A DNA stretch of 8,097 nt, taken from contig DTSC01000347.1 of the NCBI GenBank assembly GCA_012965625.1, positions 1 to 8,097 on the forward strand, given 5' to 3'. The DNA is from Flavobacteriales bacterium. GTDB lineage: Bacteria; Bacteroidota; Bacteroidia; NORP154. Shown here piece after piece: positions 6,607 to 8,097 of the stretch. Each line of letters starts with the position of its first letter. Position 1 is the stretch's first letter. A program made the translations under genes and the position numbers. The notes under the pieces were generated by a model. That model made no database searches and was not told the DNA's origin. It worked only from the letters and a program-made list of their open reading frames with translations.

Positions 6607-7437
6607 CTATAACTGATTTATCAGTTGATCAAATAAAAGCATAAGCCTTTTAGTGTTTTCACCAACACAGCCATTACCAATAGGGTGAGAATCAATGTTA
6701 ACTACAGGAATGATCTTCTTGGTGGATCCACTTATAAAAGCCTCATCTGCTGAAGACAGTTCATCAAGCAATAATTTACGCTCTTCTACTTTAAAATCAC
6801 TTGCTGCCAATTTCAGTATCTGCTCACGAGTTATCCCTTTAAGGACATTTTCCTTGGCTGTTACTAAAACATCATCTTTAAAGATGAAAAAATTATTCCT
6901 CGGAACTTCCAGCACTTCATCTTTATAAAAGTAGAGAATATCGTAAACATTGTATTGCTTCTTAATAGGTTCGTGCTTTATGGCATTTAAATACTGGGTT
7001 GACTTTACCGTAGGAACTTCACGCTGGTATTCAAATGTCTTTAGATGGACACCTTCTCGATAAAGTTCTTCAGGATAATCAGGAAGTTTTTCAATAGCAA
7101 TAAAGAAATTTGGTTCCGCAATAGACATCCCATTTTTGCTGTTACCACCTGTAAGCACCAAACGAATCCCAGCGGTAGGCTTATTGGTTTTTTCTATCAA
7201 TTGCTCAATAATATCTTTGATATTTTGGTCAGTATAATTAAAGGGCAGCCTTAGCTCTTTGGCAGAATTCCTAAACCTTTTCAAATGTTGAGCCAACATA
7301 AACGGCTTACCGTTATTTACACGGAAATAATCAAAAACAGCATATGACCTTAATAGCCCGAGGTCAGAGATATGAACAAAGGCCTGTTCTGAAGGAATGA
7401 TCTTACCATTAATAAAACAATAATATTCTCCTTTCAT
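6607..7437 (-). CDS. Class IV PLP-dependent aminotransferase (BCAT / D-amino acid aminotransferase-like)
   Basis: The 276-residue protein belongs to fold-type IV PLP enzymes, which include branched-chain aminotransferases, D-amino acid aminotransferase and aminodeoxychorismate lyase. The N-terminal block CFINGKIIPSEQAFVHISD and then RSYAVFDYFRVNNGKP is typical. The catalytic lysine is K145 in PTVKSTQYLNAIK, the same position as the lysine of Bacillus D-amino acid aminotransferase. The block VLEVPRNNFFIF replaces the common E-x-S-x-x-N-x-F, keeping the glutamate for the pyridine nitrogen. LTGG and SGSTKKIIPV provide the phosphate and carboxylate loops. Substrate specificity cannot be assigned safely: the length favours the D-AAT/small BCAT group. 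Its ATG overlaps the upstream dehydratase stop as ATGA, so the two are co-translated. The 3' end converges on purA with a seven-base gap. Confidence 0.9.
   Translation of the reverse strand: MKGEYYCFINGKIIPSEQAFVHISDLGLLRSYAVFDYFRVNNGKPFMLAQHLKRFRNSAKELRLPFNYTDQNIKDIIEQLIEKTNKPTAGIRLVLTGGNSKNGMSIAEPNFFIAIEKLPDYPEELYREGVHLKTFEYQREVPTVKSTQYLNAIKHEPIKKQYNVYDILYFYKDEVLEVPRNNFFIFKDDVLVTAKENVLKGITREQILKLAASDFKVEERKLLLDELSSADEAFISGSTKKIIPVVNIDSHPIGNGCVGENTKRLMLLFDQLINQL
6611..6626. terminator. Small hairpin at the convergent ends of purA and the aminotransferase gene
   Basis: AACTGA (6611-6616) and TCAGTT (6621-6626) form a six-pair stem around TTTA, just past purA and inside the last codons of the minus-strand aminotransferase. 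There is no T-run directly after it on the plus strand. On the minus strand a TTTT comes about ten bases later. It is a weak candidate for a shared terminator; with AT-rich DNA it may be chance. Confidence 0.25.
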
Positions 7438-8097
7438 CTCTCAATAATTCTAAAAGCGTTTCCTATATTCTCAATGATATCGCCAGCAATCATCCCCTGC
7501 TCTCCTACTTCTCCAGCTACTATGTCACCGGCTAATCCATGAATGTACACAGCGATGATTGAAGCATCTAGCGGTTGATATCCCTGTGCCAACAATCCGG
7601 TAATTAACCCAGTAAGAACGTCTCCACTACCTGCAGTTGCCATGCCAGGGTTTCCTGTGCTGTTGAAATAACAATGGCCATCTGGTATAGAGATAGATGT
7701 ATGCTTTCCTTTAAGAACTACAACCACTTTATGCTCTTTTGAGAATTTCAACTGCTTAACCATCCTTTCATACCCACTTTCGCTTTTGCCTACTAGTCGA
7801 TCAAATTCTCCTGGATGTGGGGTAAGAACAGAATTTTCTGGAACATATTTTAAAAGTGATTTGTCTTTAGCCATTAGATTGATTCCGTCAGCATCAATGA
7901 CCAAAGACCCTTTTGCAGCTATAAGGACTGCTTTTAGAAGCAGCAGTGTTCTTGGATGCTGCCCAATGCCAGGTCCAATTCCATAAGATGTATACTTCTC
8001 AAGTTCAACTTGTCCTGACAGGAAATTTACTTCATCACCTGTCATGACCATGACTTCCGGAACTGAGCTCTGCATGATCTCATAACCACAAACAGGG
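7434..8097 (-). CDS. nnrD: ADP/ATP-dependent NAD(P)H-hydrate dehydratase domain, partial (NnrD part of NnrE/NnrD)
   Basis: This enzyme dehydrates the damaged cofactors NADHX and NADPHX back to NADH and NADPH at the cost of ATP or ADP, in the cytoplasm. The visible C-terminal 220 residues are a ribokinase-like YjeF C-terminal domain: GIGPGIG glycine loop, VIDADGINLM, TPHPGEFDRLVG, VVVLKGKHT, then NPGMATAGSGDVLTG with the catalytic Asp codon at 7620-7622. The frame stays open through the window edge (upstream of Met 8073-8075 it reads PVCGYEI), so that Met is internal and the start lies outside. In most Bacteroidota the missing N-terminus is the NnrE epimerase domain in one fused protein of roughly 500 residues; this is expected here but not visible. 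The TGA stop overlaps the aminotransferase ATG by four bases. Confidence 0.93.
   Translation of the reverse strand, partial: PVCGYEIMQSSVPEVMVMTGDEVNFLSGQVELEKYTSYGIGPGIGQHPRTLLLLKAVLIAAKGSLVIDADGINLMAKDKSLLKYVPENSVLTPHPGEFDRLVGKSESGYERMVKQLKFSKEHKVVVVLKGKHTSISIPDGHCYFNSTGNPGMATAGSGDVLTGLITGLLAQGYQPLDASIIAVYIHGLAGDIVAGEVGEQGMIAGDIIENIGNAFRIIER

Noticed and set aside
1..8097. CRISPR repeats, tRNA/rRNA genes, transposases, toxin-antitoxin or defence genes
   Set aside because: No direct-repeat arrays, tRNA-like cloverleafs or relevant protein motifs seen on either strand.

Overview
The window is an AT-rich bacterial segment that looks like Bacteroidota, most likely a Cytophagales-type organism. 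The evidence is the gene order RelA/SpoT – Fur-like – (STAS) – PurA, the class IV aminotransferase style, the near absence of Shine-Dalgarno sequences (one AGGA precedes purA), and a small four-helix membrane protein resembling exosortase-associated proteins of that phylum. This is inference from protein style; no database search was possible.

Left part (1-600): a small multi-pass membrane protein is preceded by a segment that does not belong there. Bases 1-81 are a perfect reverse complement of bases 418-498 inside that gene. The natural upstream context survives only from about base 82, where the last 12 codons of another gene overlap the membrane-protein start as TAATG. The inverted copy at the window edge looks more like a foldback (amplification or assembly chimera) than a biological element, but only reads can settle this.

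Middle (675-6599, plus strand): glyA (serine hydroxymethyltransferase); a 193-bp gap with an 8-6-8 palindrome; then a co-directional cluster of a full-length bifunctional (p)ppGpp synthetase/hydrolase, a Fur-family regulator, a single-domain STAS protein and purA (adenylosuccinate synthetase). The STAS gene overlaps purA by 10 bases. GlyA supplies one-carbon units used in purine synthesis, PurA commits IMP to AMP, and the alarmone enzyme consumes and regenerates purine nucleotides. The block therefore reads as nucleotide and stress housekeeping with metal sensing.

Right part (6607-8097, minus strand): a convergent pair whose genes overlap as ATGA. These are the C-terminal ADP/ATP-dependent NAD(P)HX dehydratase domain of an NnrE/NnrD-type repair enzyme, cut by the window edge, followed by a class IV PLP-dependent aminotransferase.

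I found no CRISPR array, rRNA, tRNA, transposase, phage gene or defence system. No gene-free stretch exceeds 300 bases. The most unusual points are the 81-bp inverted repeat, the STAS gene joined to purA, a Thr at the STAS phosphosite, and a displaced second cysteine pair in the Fur-like protein.
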